Part shown: one piece after another, positions 1 to 8,963 of the stretch
Numbering within the stretch: the first letter of the stretch is position 1
Layout of the letters: every line of letters begins with the position of its first letter
Notes under the pieces: model-generated
Database searches by the model: none
Told to the model about the DNA's origin: nothing
What the model saw: only the letters and a program-made list of their open reading frames with translations
Assembly: GCA_019636245.1 (NCBI GenBank)
Contig: JAHBXX010000007.1
Coordinates: 76,796-140,795 of the forward strand
Direction: 5' to 3'
Length of the DNA stretch: 64,000 nt
Origin: Planctomycetota bacterium
GTDB lineage: Bacteria; Planctomycetota; UBA1135; UBA2386
Position numbers and translations under genes: made by a program

Positions 1-2
1 GG

Positions 3-485
3 TTCCTGAACCCGACCGGACGCTTCGTCGAGGGCGGGCCCAAGGCCGACGCCGGCCTCACCGGGCGCAAGATCATCGTCGACACCTACGGCGGCATGGG
101 GCGCCACGGCGGCGGCGCGTTCTCCGGCAAGGATCCGAGCAAGGTGGATCGATCGGCTGCCTACGCGGCACGGTGGGTGGCGAAGAACGTCGTTGCCGCC
201 GGTTTCGCCGAGCGCTGCGAGGTCCAGGTCGCCTACGCGATCGGCGTCGCCCAGCCCGTCAGCATCCGCTGCGACCTGTTCGGCACCGGCACGGTCGCCG
301 AGGCGGCGCTGACGGCAGCGATCCGCGAGGTCTTCGACCTGCGGCCGGCCGCCATCGTGCGCGACCTGGAGCTGAAGCGGCCGGGCTATCGCCGTACGGC
401 GGCCTACGGCCACTTCGGGCGCTCGGAGTTCGCCTGGGAGCGCACGAATCGGGTCGAACTGCTGCAGCGGCACCTGCGCGCCTGA
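3..485 (+). CDS. metK: S-adenosylmethionine synthase, C-terminal part (5' end outside window)
   Basis: This is the last ~160 residues of methionine adenosyltransferase, which makes S-adenosylmethionine from methionine and ATP in the cytoplasm. The visible part opens with [13 protein letters not shown] and continues with [14 protein letters not shown], then [16 protein letters not shown], which are hallmark MetK segments forming the ATP/phosphate site and the K+/Mg2+-binding region. [16 protein letters not shown] and the [12 protein letters not shown] strand also match the family, and the C-terminus is of normal length. The start codon lies before the window. The next gene is on the same strand after a 166-nt gap and does not look functionally linked. 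Confidence 0.97.
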   Translation, partial: FLNPTGRFVEGGPKADAGLTGRKIIVDTYGGMGRHGGGAFSGKDPSKVDRSAAYAARWVAKNVVAAGFAERCEVQVAYAIGVAQPVSIRCDLFGTGTVAEAALTAAIREVFDLRPAAIVRDLELKRPGYRRTAAYGHFGRSEFAWERTNRVELLQRHLRA

Positions 486-651
486 GCCGGGAAGTCCGCC
501 GCGGGCCTCGCGGTCGTCCTCGCGGCGCCGTGGCGGCCGCCAGCGCGGCGGCAGGGGGCTTGCGGCCCAGGGGCTGGTATCGCCGGCCGTTCGCGAGACG
601 ATTGGCCGAGGCGTGCCGCATGGCGGTGCGCCGACGGTGCTCGAGGTGCCG

Positions 652-1737
652 ATGCAAAACGACGATGTCCAGGTGACGTTCTGCGATCTCTGCGGCGCCT
701 CGGTGCCCGAGGCCGATCTGGCCAGCGGTGCGGCGCTGAAGGCCCAGGCGAAGACCCTGGGTGCCTGCTGCCTCGCCGGTCTGCGCGCCGCGCGGCCCGA
801 CGTGCTCGGCAGCCCGCCGCCCGGGCGTGGTCCCGCGGCGGAGTCTCGCCTGGTCGTCGTCGCCGTCGTGCTGCTGGCCGCGGTCGCGGCGGCCACCATC
901 TTCCTCGACCAGCGGTTGACGCAGGCCGAAGGCGCCTGGCAGGCGCGCCACGCCCAGTTGGCCCAGGCCCAGCGTTCGGACAGCGAGGTGCTGCAGGCGG
1001 TCGGGGTGGCAATGGACGGGGTGGTGCGGCGAACGGACGTCGATGCGTTGTCCGAGCGCATGGCCGGGGTGAGCGCGGGCCTGCAGCAAGTGGAGCAGCG
1101 GTCGCGCCAGGACGGCGACGAACTGCGCCAGGCGGTGGTCGGGCTGCAGCAGGAGATCCGGCGCGGGCAGGGGGCGGCGATCGACTACCGGCCCTTGTTC
1201 GACGACCTGCGCCAGCAGCTGCAACGGCAGGCGGCGGCGATCGCCGAACTGCGCCCGGCCGGCGGCGCGAGCGCCGCGCCGGCGGCGGCCCCGGAAGCCC
1301 CGGCAGCGGTGCCGATGCCGGCGGCAGTCCCGCCGGACGCCTCCCTGCCGAAGGGGCTGGTCGACCACCTCGGCCGATTGCAGTCGGCGGATCCCGCCGT
1401 GCGCTTCGAAGCCGTCGACGAACTCGCGCGCAGCCGGAATCCACAGGTGCTGCCGCACCTGCTGCCGCTCGCCGAGGACGTGGATCCGTTCGTGCGCCGC
1501 GTGACGATGGACGGTCTCGCCGGCTTCCGCGATCCGACCGCCGTCGAGGCGCTGCTGACCGGCCTCGGCGACACCGACGAGAACGTGCGCGACACGGCGT
1601 GGCGCTCCTTGCGCGAACTGACCGGACAGAAGCTGCCGTTCGACGCCAGCAACCCGTCGAAGGACGTGCGCAGCCGCGCCCAGCAGCGCTGGCGCGAGTG
1701 GTGGGACAAGAACAAGGCCACGTTCGCCAGCGGCTGA
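652..1737 (+). CDS. Membrane-anchored HEAT-repeat protein with N-terminal Cys motif
   Basis: A 361-residue protein of unknown role. It begins with a short CxxC segment (FCDLCGASV, C11/C14) followed by a CC pair near residue 37, possibly a small zinc site. One hydrophobic segment lies at about residues 68-90, then a Q/R-rich region to about 200 that should be coiled coil, an Ala/Pro linker, and about three HEAT-type helical repeats in the last ~110 residues (SADPAVRFEAVDELAR, DPFVRRVTMDGLAG, DENVRDTAWRSLRELTG). The architecture suggests a membrane-tethered scaffold. An in-frame ATG at 613 would add 13 residues. The 652 start is preferred because it puts the CxxC motif near the N-terminus and has a GAGG just upstream. 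Function is not recognised. Confidence 0.8.
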   Translation: MQNDDVQVTFCDLCGASVPEADLASGAALKAQAKTLGACCLAGLRAARPDVLGSPPPGRGPAAESRLVVVAVVLLAAVAAATIFLDQRLTQAEGAWQARHAQLAQAQRSDSEVLQAVGVAMDGVVRRTDVDALSERMAGVSAGLQQVEQRSRQDGDELRQAVVGLQQEIRRGQGAAIDYRPLFDDLRQQLQRQAAAIAELRPAGGASAAPAAAPEAPAAVPMPAAVPPDASLPKGLVDHLGRLQSADPAVRFEAVDELARSRNPQVLPHLLPLAEDVDPFVRRVTMDGLAGFRDPTAVEALLTGLGDTDENVRDTAWRSLRELTGQKLPFDASNPSKDVRSRAQQRWREWWDKNKATFASG

Positions 1738-1775
1738 GCTCGCGGGCGGCGCGCGGCTCATTCCCGGAATCGGCC

Positions 1776-1803
1776 TCGACGCGCCGTTGGCCGGGGATAG
1801 CCT
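1776..1803 (+). promoter_or_regulatory. Candidate promoter of pyk
   Basis: TCGACG (1776-1781), a 16-nt spacer, and TAGCCT (1798-1803), 18 nt before the pyk ATG. The -10 box resembles TAGCAT of the rplM promoter. The -35 box is one mismatch from TTGAC at its second base. Read by eye only. Confidence 0.35.
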
Positions 1804-1821
1804 GCCAGCCCCTCAGCACGG

Positions 1822-3264
1822 ATGGCCTGGCACAACCGCACCAAGATCGTCGCCACCCTCGGACCGGCCTCGGACTCCGACCGCATGGTCACCCAGCTGG
1901 TGCTGGCCGGCGTGGACGTGTTCCGGATCAACTGCGCCCACGCCGACCACGACGCCATCGCCCGGACGATCCGGCGGGTGCGGCACGTGGCCAGGCAGCA
2001 GCGGCGCGCGGTGGGGATCCTCGCCGATCTGCAAGGGCCGAAGATCCGCGTCGGCAGGCTGCGCAACGCCGAACCGATCTACCTGAAGCGTGGTGCCGAG
2101 CTGGTGATCGACGTGACGCCGGGCTTCGTCGGCGAGGCGAAGGACGACGGCAGCATCCGGATCGGCTCCGGCTACCGCGGCCTGGCCCGCGATGTCCGTC
2201 CCGGCGAGCGCATCCTGCTCGACGACGGCAACCTCGAACTGCGCGTGCAGCGCGTCGACGAACCGCTGATCCACGCCCGGGTCGTGCACGGCGGGATGCT
2301 CTACCAGTTCAAGGGCATCAACCTGCCCGGCAGCGCGGTGTCGGCTGGTTGCTTGTCGGCGAAGGACCTGAGCGACCTGCGCTGCGTGCTGCGGCACGAG
2401 GTCGACTTCGTCGCCTTGTCGTTCGTGCGCGCGGCCGAGGACGTGCACGAGCTGCGGCGCCATGTGCGGCGCCAGGGCGCCGACGCGCAGATCATCGCCA
2501 AGATCGAGCGACCCGAGGCCGTGCGCAACATCGTTTCGATCCTCGACGCCGCCGACGGCCTCATGGTCGCGCGTGGCGACATGGGCGTGGAGATGGGGCC
2601 GGAGGTGGTGCCGCCGGTGCAGAAGCGCCTGATCGACCTCGCCAACCGGGCGCGCAAGCCCGTGATCACCGCCACGCAGATGCTCGAGTCCATGGTGCTG
2701 AACCCGCGCCCGACGCGGGCCGAGGCCTCCGACGTCGCCAACGCGATCTACGACGGCACCTCGGCGGTGATGCTGTCGGGGGAAACGGCCTCGGGCCGGC
2801 ATCCCGTCCGCAGCGTGCGGACCATGGAGAAGATCATCCGCACCGCCGAGCGCGACGTCTATGCGCGCATGGGGGATCGCCGGCGGCGGCCGCCGACGAC
2901 CTCGGCTTCGGTCACGGCCGCGACGGTGCGCGCCGCCGCCTACGCTGCCTTCGAGGCCAACGTGCGGCTGATCGCCGTCTACACCGAGACCGGCACCACC
3001 GCTCGTCTGCTGGCCGGCGAGCGTCCACCGACCCACGTGATCGCCTTCACGCCCTCGCAGCGCACGATGCAGAAGCTGGCGTTGGTGTGGGGTATCGTGC
3101 CGTGCAAGATCCCGCCGGGCCGGACGAGCCACCAGCTGACCCTCAACGGCGACCGTCAGCTGCGCGAGAGCGGCCTGCTGAAGGCGGGTGACCGCATCGT
3201 CCAGATCGCGGGCACGGTGCGGCAGAGCGGGCTCACCAACACCATGACGATCCGCGAGCTGTGA
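1822..3264 (+). CDS. pyk: Pyruvate kinase
   Basis: Converts phosphoenolpyruvate and ADP to pyruvate and ATP, the last step of glycolysis, in the cytoplasm. The 480-residue length is typical. Visible family features are NRTKIVATLGPASD at the N-terminus, FRINCAHADH (usually FRLNFSHG), ADLQGPKIRVG, the catalytic lysine region IIAKIERPEAVRNI, the MVARGDMGVEMG segment, and the signature TATQMLESM followed by PTRAEASDVANAIYDGT. The C-terminal domain, which binds allosteric effectors in many family members, is complete. A GC hairpin lies just after the stop codon and a separate promoter precedes rplM, so pyk probably forms its own unit. Confidence 0.97.
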   Translation: MAWHNRTKIVATLGPASDSDRMVTQLVLAGVDVFRINCAHADHDAIARTIRRVRHVARQQRRAVGILADLQGPKIRVGRLRNAEPIYLKRGAELVIDVTPGFVGEAKDDGSIRIGSGYRGLARDVRPGERILLDDGNLELRVQRVDEPLIHARVVHGGMLYQFKGINLPGSAVSAGCLSAKDLSDLRCVLRHEVDFVALSFVRAAEDVHELRRHVRRQGADAQIIAKIERPEAVRNIVSILDAADGLMVARGDMGVEMGPEVVPPVQKRLIDLANRARKPVITATQMLESMVLNPRPTRAEASDVANAIYDGTSAVMLSGETASGRHPVRSVRTMEKIIRTAERDVYARMGDRRRRPPTTSASVTAATVRAAAYAAFEANVRLIAVYTETGTTARLLAGERPPTHVIAFTPSQRTMQKLALVWGIVPCKIPPGRTSHQLTLNGDRQLRESGLLKAGDRIVQIAGTVRQSGLTNTMTIREL

Positions 3265-3269
3265 CGGCT

Positions 3270-3290
3270 GCGGGCGCGGCCGGCGCCCGC
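3270..3290 (+). terminator. Hairpin after pyk, terminator-like
   Basis: Perfect 8-bp stem GCGGGCGC / GCGCCCGC with a 5-nt GGCCG loop, starting 6 nt after the pyk stop. There is no U-tract, so it may be a weak or factor-assisted terminator. It sits before the rplM promoter, which fits a transcript boundary. Confidence 0.4.
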
Positions 3291-3349
3291 GGTGCCGGCG
3301 CGGGGCGGGGACGCCGGGGACCGGCCACCGCAGGCGGGTGGTTCCCGCG

Positions 3350-3377
3350 TTGACACCGCCAGCCCGGTCGCTAGCAT
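3350..3377 (+). promoter_or_regulatory. Promoter of the rplM-rpsI operon
   Basis: A perfect sigma-70 type -35 TTGACA (3350-3355), a 16-nt spacer, and a TAGCAT -10 (3372-3377). This predicts transcription from about 3384 and a leader of roughly 47 nt before the rplM ATG at 3431. It is the best promoter match in the window. Confidence 0.7.
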
Positions 3378-3430
3378 CTCCCGCCCTCATTCGGCCGGAT
3401 GACCCCATCCGCCGCGCCCGACCCGCTGCC

Positions 3431-3871
3431 ATGACCAAGACGACCCTCGCCACCCTAGCCACCCGACAGGCCGCCATGAACACATGGCACGTCGTCGACG
3501 CCTCCGGTCGCCCGCTGGGCCGGATGGCGACCGAGATCGCGACGATCCTGATGGGCAAGCATCGCGCCGACTACACGCCGCACATGCTGGTCGGCGAAGG
3601 CGTGATCGTGGTCAACGCAGCGGCCGTGAAGCTGACCGGCAACAAGGCCGAGACGCGCGAGTACACCTACTACACCGGCTTCCCCGGCGGTCTGCGGACG
3701 ATCCAGCTCGCCGACTATCTCGCCAAGGCGCCCGAGGAACTGGTGCGCCTGGCCGTGCGGCGCATGCTGCCGAAGAACCGGCTGGCCCGCAAGATGATCA
3801 GCCGTCTCAAGGTCTACCGTGGCGCCTCGCACCCGCATGCGGCGCAGAAGCCGACGGTGGCGGTGAAGTGA
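3431..3871 (+). CDS. rplM: 50S ribosomal protein L13
   Basis: L13 of the large ribosomal subunit, 146 residues. The match is clear: WHVVDASGRPLGRMATEIA, LMGKHRADYTPHM, VIVVNAAAVKLTGNKAETREYTYYTG, LPKNRLARKMISRLKVYRG, then a C-terminal HPHAAQKP. The ATG at 3431 gives an N-terminal extension of about 15 residues before the conserved WHVVDA block, comparable to other L13 proteins. The frame stays open upstream to 3338, but that region contains the promoter and is not expected to be translated. rpsI follows after 56 nt in the universally common rplM-rpsI order. Confidence 0.96.
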   Translation: MTKTTLATLATRQAAMNTWHVVDASGRPLGRMATEIATILMGKHRADYTPHMLVGEGVIVVNAAAVKLTGNKAETREYTYYTGFPGGLRTIQLADYLAKAPEELVRLAVRRMLPKNRLARKMISRLKVYRGASHPHAAQKPTVAVK

Positions 3872-3927
3872 CCCGATCCGCGTGCCGGCAGGCGCGCTAG
3901 AGAACCCGCAGAACGAGCAGGAGAAAC

Positions 3928-4326
3928 GTGGCAGTCAACAACCCGTACATCTGGGGCACTGGTCGTCGCAAGACCTCGACCGCGCGCGTCCGCATCAAGC
4001 CGGGCACGGGCAAGTTCCTGGTCAACGGCCGCGAGTTCGATGCGTTCTTCGTCACCGACGACACGCGCCGCGCGGCGCAGCAGCCCCTGGTGGTGACCGA
4101 GACCCGCAACAACTTCGACATCTGGGCCAACGTCGCGGGCGGCGGCATCACCGGCCAGGCCGGCGCCGTCAGCCTCGGGGTGGCCCGGGCCCTGCGCCGC
4201 GAGAACGAGAACTTCGATCGCCTGCTGCGCGAGCACGGCCTGCTGACGCGCGATTCGCGCGAGGTCGAACGCAAGAAGTACGGCCGCCACAAGGCGCGCC
4301 GGTCGACCCAGTTCAGCAAGCGCTGA
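3928..4326 (+). CDS. rpsI: 30S ribosomal protein S9
   Basis: S9 of the small ribosomal subunit, 132 residues. It has the [17 protein letters not shown] opening, the VNGREFD segment, [21 protein letters not shown], and the basic C-terminus [19 protein letters not shown], whose last Lys-Arg reaches the P-site tRNA in known ribosomes. Translation starts at GTG 3928, preceded by an AGGAG ribosome-binding site at 3919-3923. It is co-transcribed with rplM. Confidence 0.97.
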   Translation: MAVNNPYIWGTGRRKTSTARVRIKPGTGKFLVNGREFDAFFVTDDTRRAAQQPLVVTETRNNFDIWANVAGGGITGQAGAVSLGVARALRRENENFDRLLREHGLLTRDSREVERKKYGRHKARRSTQFSKR

Positions 4327-4334
4327 TCGATGCT

Positions 4335-4356
4335 GCGCCGCGGGCCGCCGCGGCGC
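4335..4356 (+). terminator. Strong GC hairpin after rpsI
   Basis: Perfect 9-bp stem GCGCCGCGG / CCGCGGCGC closed by a GCCG tetraloop, between the rpsI stop (4326) and the yebC start (4368). It has no U-tract. It could end the ribosomal-protein transcript or reduce read-through into yebC. Confidence 0.45.
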
Positions 4357-4367
4357 CGGAGCGTGCC

Positions 4368-5138
4368 ATGGCCGGCCACTCCCATTCCTCGAACATCCGG
4401 TTCCGCAAGGACCGGGTCGACAGCAAGCGCGCCAAGGCCTTCGCCAAGCTGTCGCGCATGATCACCGTGGCGGCCCGGCTCGGCGGCGGCAGCCTCGACC
4501 ACAATGCGCGCCTGCGGCTCTGCGTCGAGAAGGCGCGCGTGCTCAGCATGCCGAAGGACGGCATCGACCGGGCGATCAAGAAGGGCACCGGCGAAGGCGG
4601 GATCGGCGACTACGAGGAAGTGCTCTACGAGGGCTACGGTCCTGGCGGCGTGGCGATGATGCTGGAGATCCTCACCGACAACCGGCACCGCACGGCCGCC
4701 GACGTGCGCATGGTGATGGAGAAGCACGGCGGCAACCTGGGCACGTCGGGCGCAGTCGCCTGGATGTTCGACCGCAAGGGGCGTTTCGTCGTCGACCGCG
4801 GCGCCGCGCCGCGCCCGGACCTGGCTGGCGACCGCCTGCTCGAGCTCGGGCTCGAGATCGGGGCCGACGACGTCGAGGAGGACGGGGAGACCGCCACGAT
4901 CCTGTGCAGCGCGCCGGCCTTCGCCGAGGTGCAGCGGGCGCTGCTCGCGCGCGCCGTGCCGCTGCGCAGCGCGGAGCTGGCCTACGTGCCGAACGCACGC
5001 ACGACCGTGGCGGATCCCGCGGTCGCGGCCCGTCTGCTGCGCCTGATCGACGAACTCGAGGACAACGACGACGTGCAGACCGTGTTCAGCAACGAGGAGT
5101 TCACCCCTGCCGTCGCTACGGCACTGGAATCCGCATGA
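4368..5138 (+). CDS. YebC/PmpR family DNA-binding regulatory protein
   Basis: A 256-residue member of the YebC family. Members act as transcriptional regulators, and some assist ribosomes at difficult sequences. The N-terminus MAGHSHSSNIRFRKDRVDSKRAK is the standard MAGHSKWxNIxxRKxxxDxKR opening, and AVAWMFDRKGRF, EVLYEGYGPGG and the acidic C-terminal LIDELEDNDDVQTVFSNEE match the three-domain fold. The start is fixed by the conserved MAGHS. The frame is open further upstream, but only as a shadow of rpsI. Its stop overlaps the next gene's ATG, so the two are probably translationally coupled. Confidence 0.94.
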   Translation: MAGHSHSSNIRFRKDRVDSKRAKAFAKLSRMITVAARLGGGSLDHNARLRLCVEKARVLSMPKDGIDRAIKKGTGEGGIGDYEEVLYEGYGPGGVAMMLEILTDNRHRTAADVRMVMEKHGGNLGTSGAVAWMFDRKGRFVVDRGAAPRPDLAGDRLLELGLEIGADDVEEDGETATILCSAPAFAEVQRALLARAVPLRSAELAYVPNARTTVADPAVAARLLRLIDELEDNDDVQTVFSNEEFTPAVATALESA

Positions 5139-6109
5139 GCGAACGGACGGGCGGACAGCGGTGGTTCTACGTCGGTTCCCGCGATGCCGTCCGGGCCGCA
5201 CTGACGGCCTGGCGCGGAACGCCGCCGGCGAGCGAGCCGATCGCATCGGCAGGCTCGGGCGAGGTCGTGGTCGTCGACGCCCGGGCGGCCGGTGCCGACG
5301 TCGCTGCGTTGCCGCACGGCCATGCATTCGCCGGGGTACGCGCGCTGAAGCTGACGCCGGGTCTACGGGTGCTCGTCGTCGTCGATGGGGACGACCGCGT
5401 CGGCGCCCAGTTGGCGCGCTTCTGCCTCGCCGACGGCGTGCTGGTCTGGGATGGCGCCGCCGGGCGCCTCGATACGGCCGCCGCCAGCCGGTCGCATGCG
5501 GCCGCTGCCGGCGCCCCGCGACGTCCGGCGGTGGAGGACCTCCTGCGCAAGGTCGAGCGCGGGCTGCATGCCGGTTCCCCGTCGGCGCTGCAGCGCCTGC
5601 TGCAGTTCGAGCGCGACGACCGTCTCCTGCATCGCCTCCAGGATCCGGAGACCGGCCTGTTCGACGGTCCTTACGCGACGCTGAAGCTCGACGAGGAATG
5701 GAAGCGGGCCATGCGCTTCCACCAGCCGCTGTCGCTGCTGCTGATCGACCTCGGGGCCGGGCTCGAACGGCTGCCCGATGCCGATCGGCGTCGCCTGCTC
5801 GCCGAGGCGGCCGGCGTCTTCCTGAACGAGTGCCGGGACATCGACGTGCTGGCGCGGTTCGCGCCGTCGGTGTTCCTGCTGCTGCTGCCGGGGACGGGCC
5901 CCGACGGGGCCGAGGTGCTGGCGCGGCGCACCCTGCAGGCCCTGGCGGATCGGCTGCCCGGCGGCAGCGGCCTCCAGCCGAGCGCCGGCCTCTGCACGGT
6001 GCCCGACAGCGCGATCCCCGACCGGCGGGCATTCCTCGCCGCTGCCGAGGCGTGCCTGCAGGCCGCCGCTGCCGGCGGGGCTGGCGGACTCTGCACCAGC
6101 TGGCAATAG
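5135..6109 (+). CDS. Degenerate GGDEF-domain protein
   Basis: A 324-residue protein. Its C-terminal half (about residues 165-320) aligns in pattern with diguanylate cyclase domains: DPETGLFDGPYATLKLDEEWKRAMR corresponds to the usual DxLTGLxNRR start. The catalytic GGDEF position is replaced by FAPSVF in RFAPSVFLLLLPG (about residues 240-250). It should therefore not make cyclic-di-GMP and may act as a binding or protein-interaction module. The N-terminal ~160 residues are Ala-rich with a receiver-like alternation but no recognisable motifs. The ATG overlaps the yebC stop. The next gene encodes an FHA-domain protein on the same strand. Confidence 0.75.
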   Translation: MSERTGGQRWFYVGSRDAVRAALTAWRGTPPASEPIASAGSGEVVVVDARAAGADVAALPHGHAFAGVRALKLTPGLRVLVVVDGDDRVGAQLARFCLADGVLVWDGAAGRLDTAAASRSHAAAAGAPRRPAVEDLLRKVERGLHAGSPSALQRLLQFERDDRLLHRLQDPETGLFDGPYATLKLDEEWKRAMRFHQPLSLLLIDLGAGLERLPDADRRRLLAEAAGVFLNECRDIDVLARFAPSVFLLLLPGTGPDGAEVLARRTLQALADRLPGGSGLQPSAGLCTVPDSAIPDRRAFLAAAEACLQAAAAGGAGGLCTSWQ

Positions 6110-6173
6110 TCGGCGGCGCGCCCGGTAGATGCGGGTCGTGGCGCGGCCCGCCGCGACGATCCGCTACGCCCGC

Positions 6174-8855
6174 ATGTTCGACCGCTTCATCCGGCTGGCG
6201 AAGGCCAGCAAGGCCCTGCGCGAGCAGCGCCTCGAACTGGCGCTCGCGCTGGCCGCGGATCCACTGATCCGCGACGACCGACGGGCCGGCGAAGTCAGGG
6301 CCGCCGCGGCGGGGGCCCTGGAGGAGCGTGCCCGGCGCCATCTCGCGGCAGGCGACCTGGCCGCCGCCCGTGCCGATGCCAGGTGCTTGGCGGCGGCCGC
6401 CCCGGGTCCGGAGGCCGAGCGGCTGGGGCAGAGCATCGATGCTGCGGCGGCGGTCGCTGCCGCGGCCGTGGACCTGGCCCACCGGACCCTGGTCGACGCA
6501 CGGGGACGCTTGGAAGCCGGCGACACGGCGGCGGCGAGGGCGCTGCTCGCGACCATCGATCCCAAGTTGCCTCTCCTGGAGCGGCGGCAGGTGGAGCAGT
6601 TGCTGCACGAGCGCCTTCGACAGGCCGAGCAGCTCGGACACGAGGCCGAACGGGCGCTGGCTGGCGGCGACGTCGAGATGGCCCTTTGTGCCGTCGAACG
6701 CGCGGTGGCCCTCGACCGGGACGCCGCGCCGGTGGCGGCCCTGCTGGCCCGGGTGGCGGCGGCGCTCGCGCGCACCACCGACGAGGCGGTCGCCGCGCGG
6801 CTCGCCGCCGCCGATGTCGCCGGCGCCCTGGCGACGCTTGCCTCGGCGTGGTCGCGCCTCCCTGCCGCCGTGCGTCCGAGTGCCCTCGCCGATGCTCGGC
6901 GCCGGGTGCTCGAGGCGGCGGAAGCGGCGCTGCGGCGGGCCGGCTCGCTGGCCGAGGCCGGCGAACTCGCCGCTGCGTTCCAGGCGGCGGGACTGGCCGA
7001 AGAGCCGCGCTGCGGCGAACTGGTGGCAGCCGTCGTCGCCGCCGGGGCCACGCCCGCGGGCGGCGTGCCGACGGCCGCCGCGGAACGGCTGGCCGCCGCC
7101 GCCGCGCGCTTCGGTGCCGAGGGCCTCGTCCGCGTCGCCCGCGACCTCGCCGCGGTCGGGGTCGTGGACGAACGCCGCGTGGCCGCGGCGCGGCAGCGCC
7201 TGGAACGGGGCGAACTCACCGCGGCGCGCCTCGAGTTGCTCGGCGTGCTGGCCGACCAACCGGGGCACGAGGGCGCGCGGCGGGAGCTGGCCCTGGTCGA
7301 GCAGGGTCTCGTCGACCTGGCGGAGCGCCTCGCCACCGTCCGCACGGCCGCCCAGGCGGGGCGGTTGGCCGAGGCCTGCAGCCTGGGGCTGGCCCTCGTC
7401 GGCTGCGACGGCGTCGGCGCCGAGGCGCAGCAGATCGTCGCCGACACCCGCGCGCGCATGGAGCTGGTGGAGCGCGGGCTCGGCGAGGTCCGGGTCGCGC
7501 TGCACGGTCGGCTGGCCGCCGGCATCGAGGGCGTGCGGCACTGCCTCGGGCGCCTGCAGGAACTGGCGAAACTGCAGACCGACCACCCGGAACTGCCCGC
7601 CCTGGAGCGCGCCGTCCAAGCGGAGATCGAGGCGCTCGGCCACTGCGAGGCCGCCGCCGCCGCGATCGCGCGCCAGGCGTGGGATGCGGTGGCGACGGCG
7701 ATCGACGCCCTGCCGCGGCTGCGCGAACGCCTGCTGTCGGCGGACCGGATCGGGGCCCGCATCGCCGAACTCGGGGATCGGCTGCTCGGTGCCGGCGAGC
7801 AGGCCCTGGCCCTCGGCCAACTGGTCGCCGCAGGACGCTGCGCCGATCTGTTCGCCGGGCTGGTGGCGGTCCCGCCGGCGCATGCGGTGCGGGCGGAGGC
7901 CCTGCGGTCCGCGGTGGCGCAGCGGCGGGATGCGGCGACGCAGCTGGTCGAGGCGGCCCGCGCCTGCCTGCGGCAGCGCAACCTCGACGAAGCCGAGCGC
8001 CTGGCCGCGGCGGCGGCGGCACAGTGGCTGGACGGCCCCGACGTCCAGCGGCTCGGCGCCGAACTCGCGGCCCTGCATGCCCAGGGCGCCGTGCTGGCGC
8101 AGGTCGAGCAGATGACGCGCGATCGCGACTTCTTCGGTGCCCAACGCAAGCTCGCGGCGCTGCCGCCGACCCAGGCGATGATGCGCACCCGCATCTTCGA
8201 CATGAAACAGAGCCTCGCCCGTGCCCAGGGTCTCGAGGGCGCGTTCCTGCTGCGCGTCGACGAAGGTGGCGAACACCTGGTCCTGCGCGGCGAGACCATC
8301 ACCATCGGCAACGTCCGCCAGCGGCGGGCCGACCTCCCGGTCCTGGCGAACCTCGCCGGGCGGCACGCCAGCGTGCGGCGCTCGATGTCGTTCCATGGCG
8401 GCATGCAGGACACGCTCGTCGCCGAGGAGGGGCCGGCGCAGGTCGCCGGACAGCCGGTGGGTTCGCGGGTGCTCGCCGCGGGGGATCGGGTTCGCCTTGG
8501 CCCCGCGTTCGCCTTCGTCTACCAGCGGCCGAGCGATCGGTCGCTGTCGGCGCTGCTGGTGCTGCAGTCCGGTTTCCAGGTCGCCGGTACCGACCGCGTG
8601 CTGCTGATGAAGGACCGCGGTCGCGACGGGCGTCTCCTGCTCGGCTCCGGCCGGGACGTGCACGTGCGGGTGCCCTCGGCCCGCGGCGAAGTCGAGCTCT
8701 ACGCCACGAACGGCGGCCAGATGCGCGTCTACTGCGAGACCGGTGGCGCCATCGACGGGGTCGACTTCCGGGGCGAGCATCCGGTGGCGGCCGGCGAGGT
8801 GGTCGAGGCGGCCGGCATCACCTTCGTCCTGACGCCGTGGCACCCGGGCACCTGA
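6174..8855 (+). CDS. Large helical-repeat protein with C-terminal tandem FHA-like domains
   Basis: An 893-residue protein. Roughly the first 690 residues are Ala/Leu/Arg-rich helices in TPR-like pairs with no catalytic motif. The C-terminus carries one convincing FHA-type fold from about residue 695 (LVLRGETITIG, then LAGRHASVRR, matching the Arg and Ser-His-Ala core) and a second, weaker one from about 800 (LLLGSGRDVHVRV ... ATNGGQMRV). FHA domains bind phosphothreonine, so the Ser/Thr kinase encoded 0.7 kb downstream is an obvious partner. The start at 6174 (MFDRFIRLAKASKALRE) is chosen because the next upstream ATG (6129) adds an unconserved-looking stretch. No ribosome-binding site decides between them. 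Cytoplasmic by prediction. Confidence 0.78.
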   Translation: MFDRFIRLAKASKALREQRLELALALAADPLIRDDRRAGEVRAAAAGALEERARRHLAAGDLAAARADARCLAAAAPGPEAERLGQSIDAAAAVAAAAVDLAHRTLVDARGRLEAGDTAAARALLATIDPKLPLLERRQVEQLLHERLRQAEQLGHEAERALAGGDVEMALCAVERAVALDRDAAPVAALLARVAAALARTTDEAVAARLAAADVAGALATLASAWSRLPAAVRPSALADARRRVLEAAEAALRRAGSLAEAGELAAAFQAAGLAEEPRCGELVAAVVAAGATPAGGVPTAAAERLAAAAARFGAEGLVRVARDLAAVGVVDERRVAAARQRLERGELTAARLELLGVLADQPGHEGARRELALVEQGLVDLAERLATVRTAAQAGRLAEACSLGLALVGCDGVGAEAQQIVADTRARMELVERGLGEVRVALHGRLAAGIEGVRHCLGRLQELAKLQTDHPELPALERAVQAEIEALGHCEAAAAAIARQAWDAVATAIDALPRLRERLLSADRIGARIAELGDRLLGAGEQALALGQLVAAGRCADLFAGLVAVPPAHAVRAEALRSAVAQRRDAATQLVEAARACLRQRNLDEAERLAAAAAAQWLDGPDVQRLGAELAALHAQGAVLAQVEQMTRDRDFFGAQRKLAALPPTQAMMRTRIFDMKQSLARAQGLEGAFLLRVDEGGEHLVLRGETITIGNVRQRRADLPVLANLAGRHASVRRSMSFHGGMQDTLVAEEGPAQVAGQPVGSRVLAAGDRVRLGPAFAFVYQRPSDRSLSALLVLQSGFQVAGTDRVLLMKDRGRDGRLLLGSGRDVHVRVPSARGEVELYATNGGQMRVYCETGGAIDGVDFRGEHPVAAGEVVEAAGITFVLTPWHPGT

Positions 8856-8953
8856 CGGCCCGGGCGCAGGCCGCCCGCCGCTCCCGCAAGGGGGTGTGCG
8901 AGCGCGGCCGGGCTCCGTGCGAATACGGGCTGGCCCCGACCGTAGGGCCGCGC

Positions 8954-8958
8954 GGAGG
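8954..8958 (+). promoter_or_regulatory. GGAGG ribosome-binding site
   Basis: GGAGG at 5-nt spacing before the ATG at 8964. It rules out the in-frame GTG at 8958, which overlaps the site itself. Confidence 0.7.
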
Positions 8959-8963
8959 TGCCC

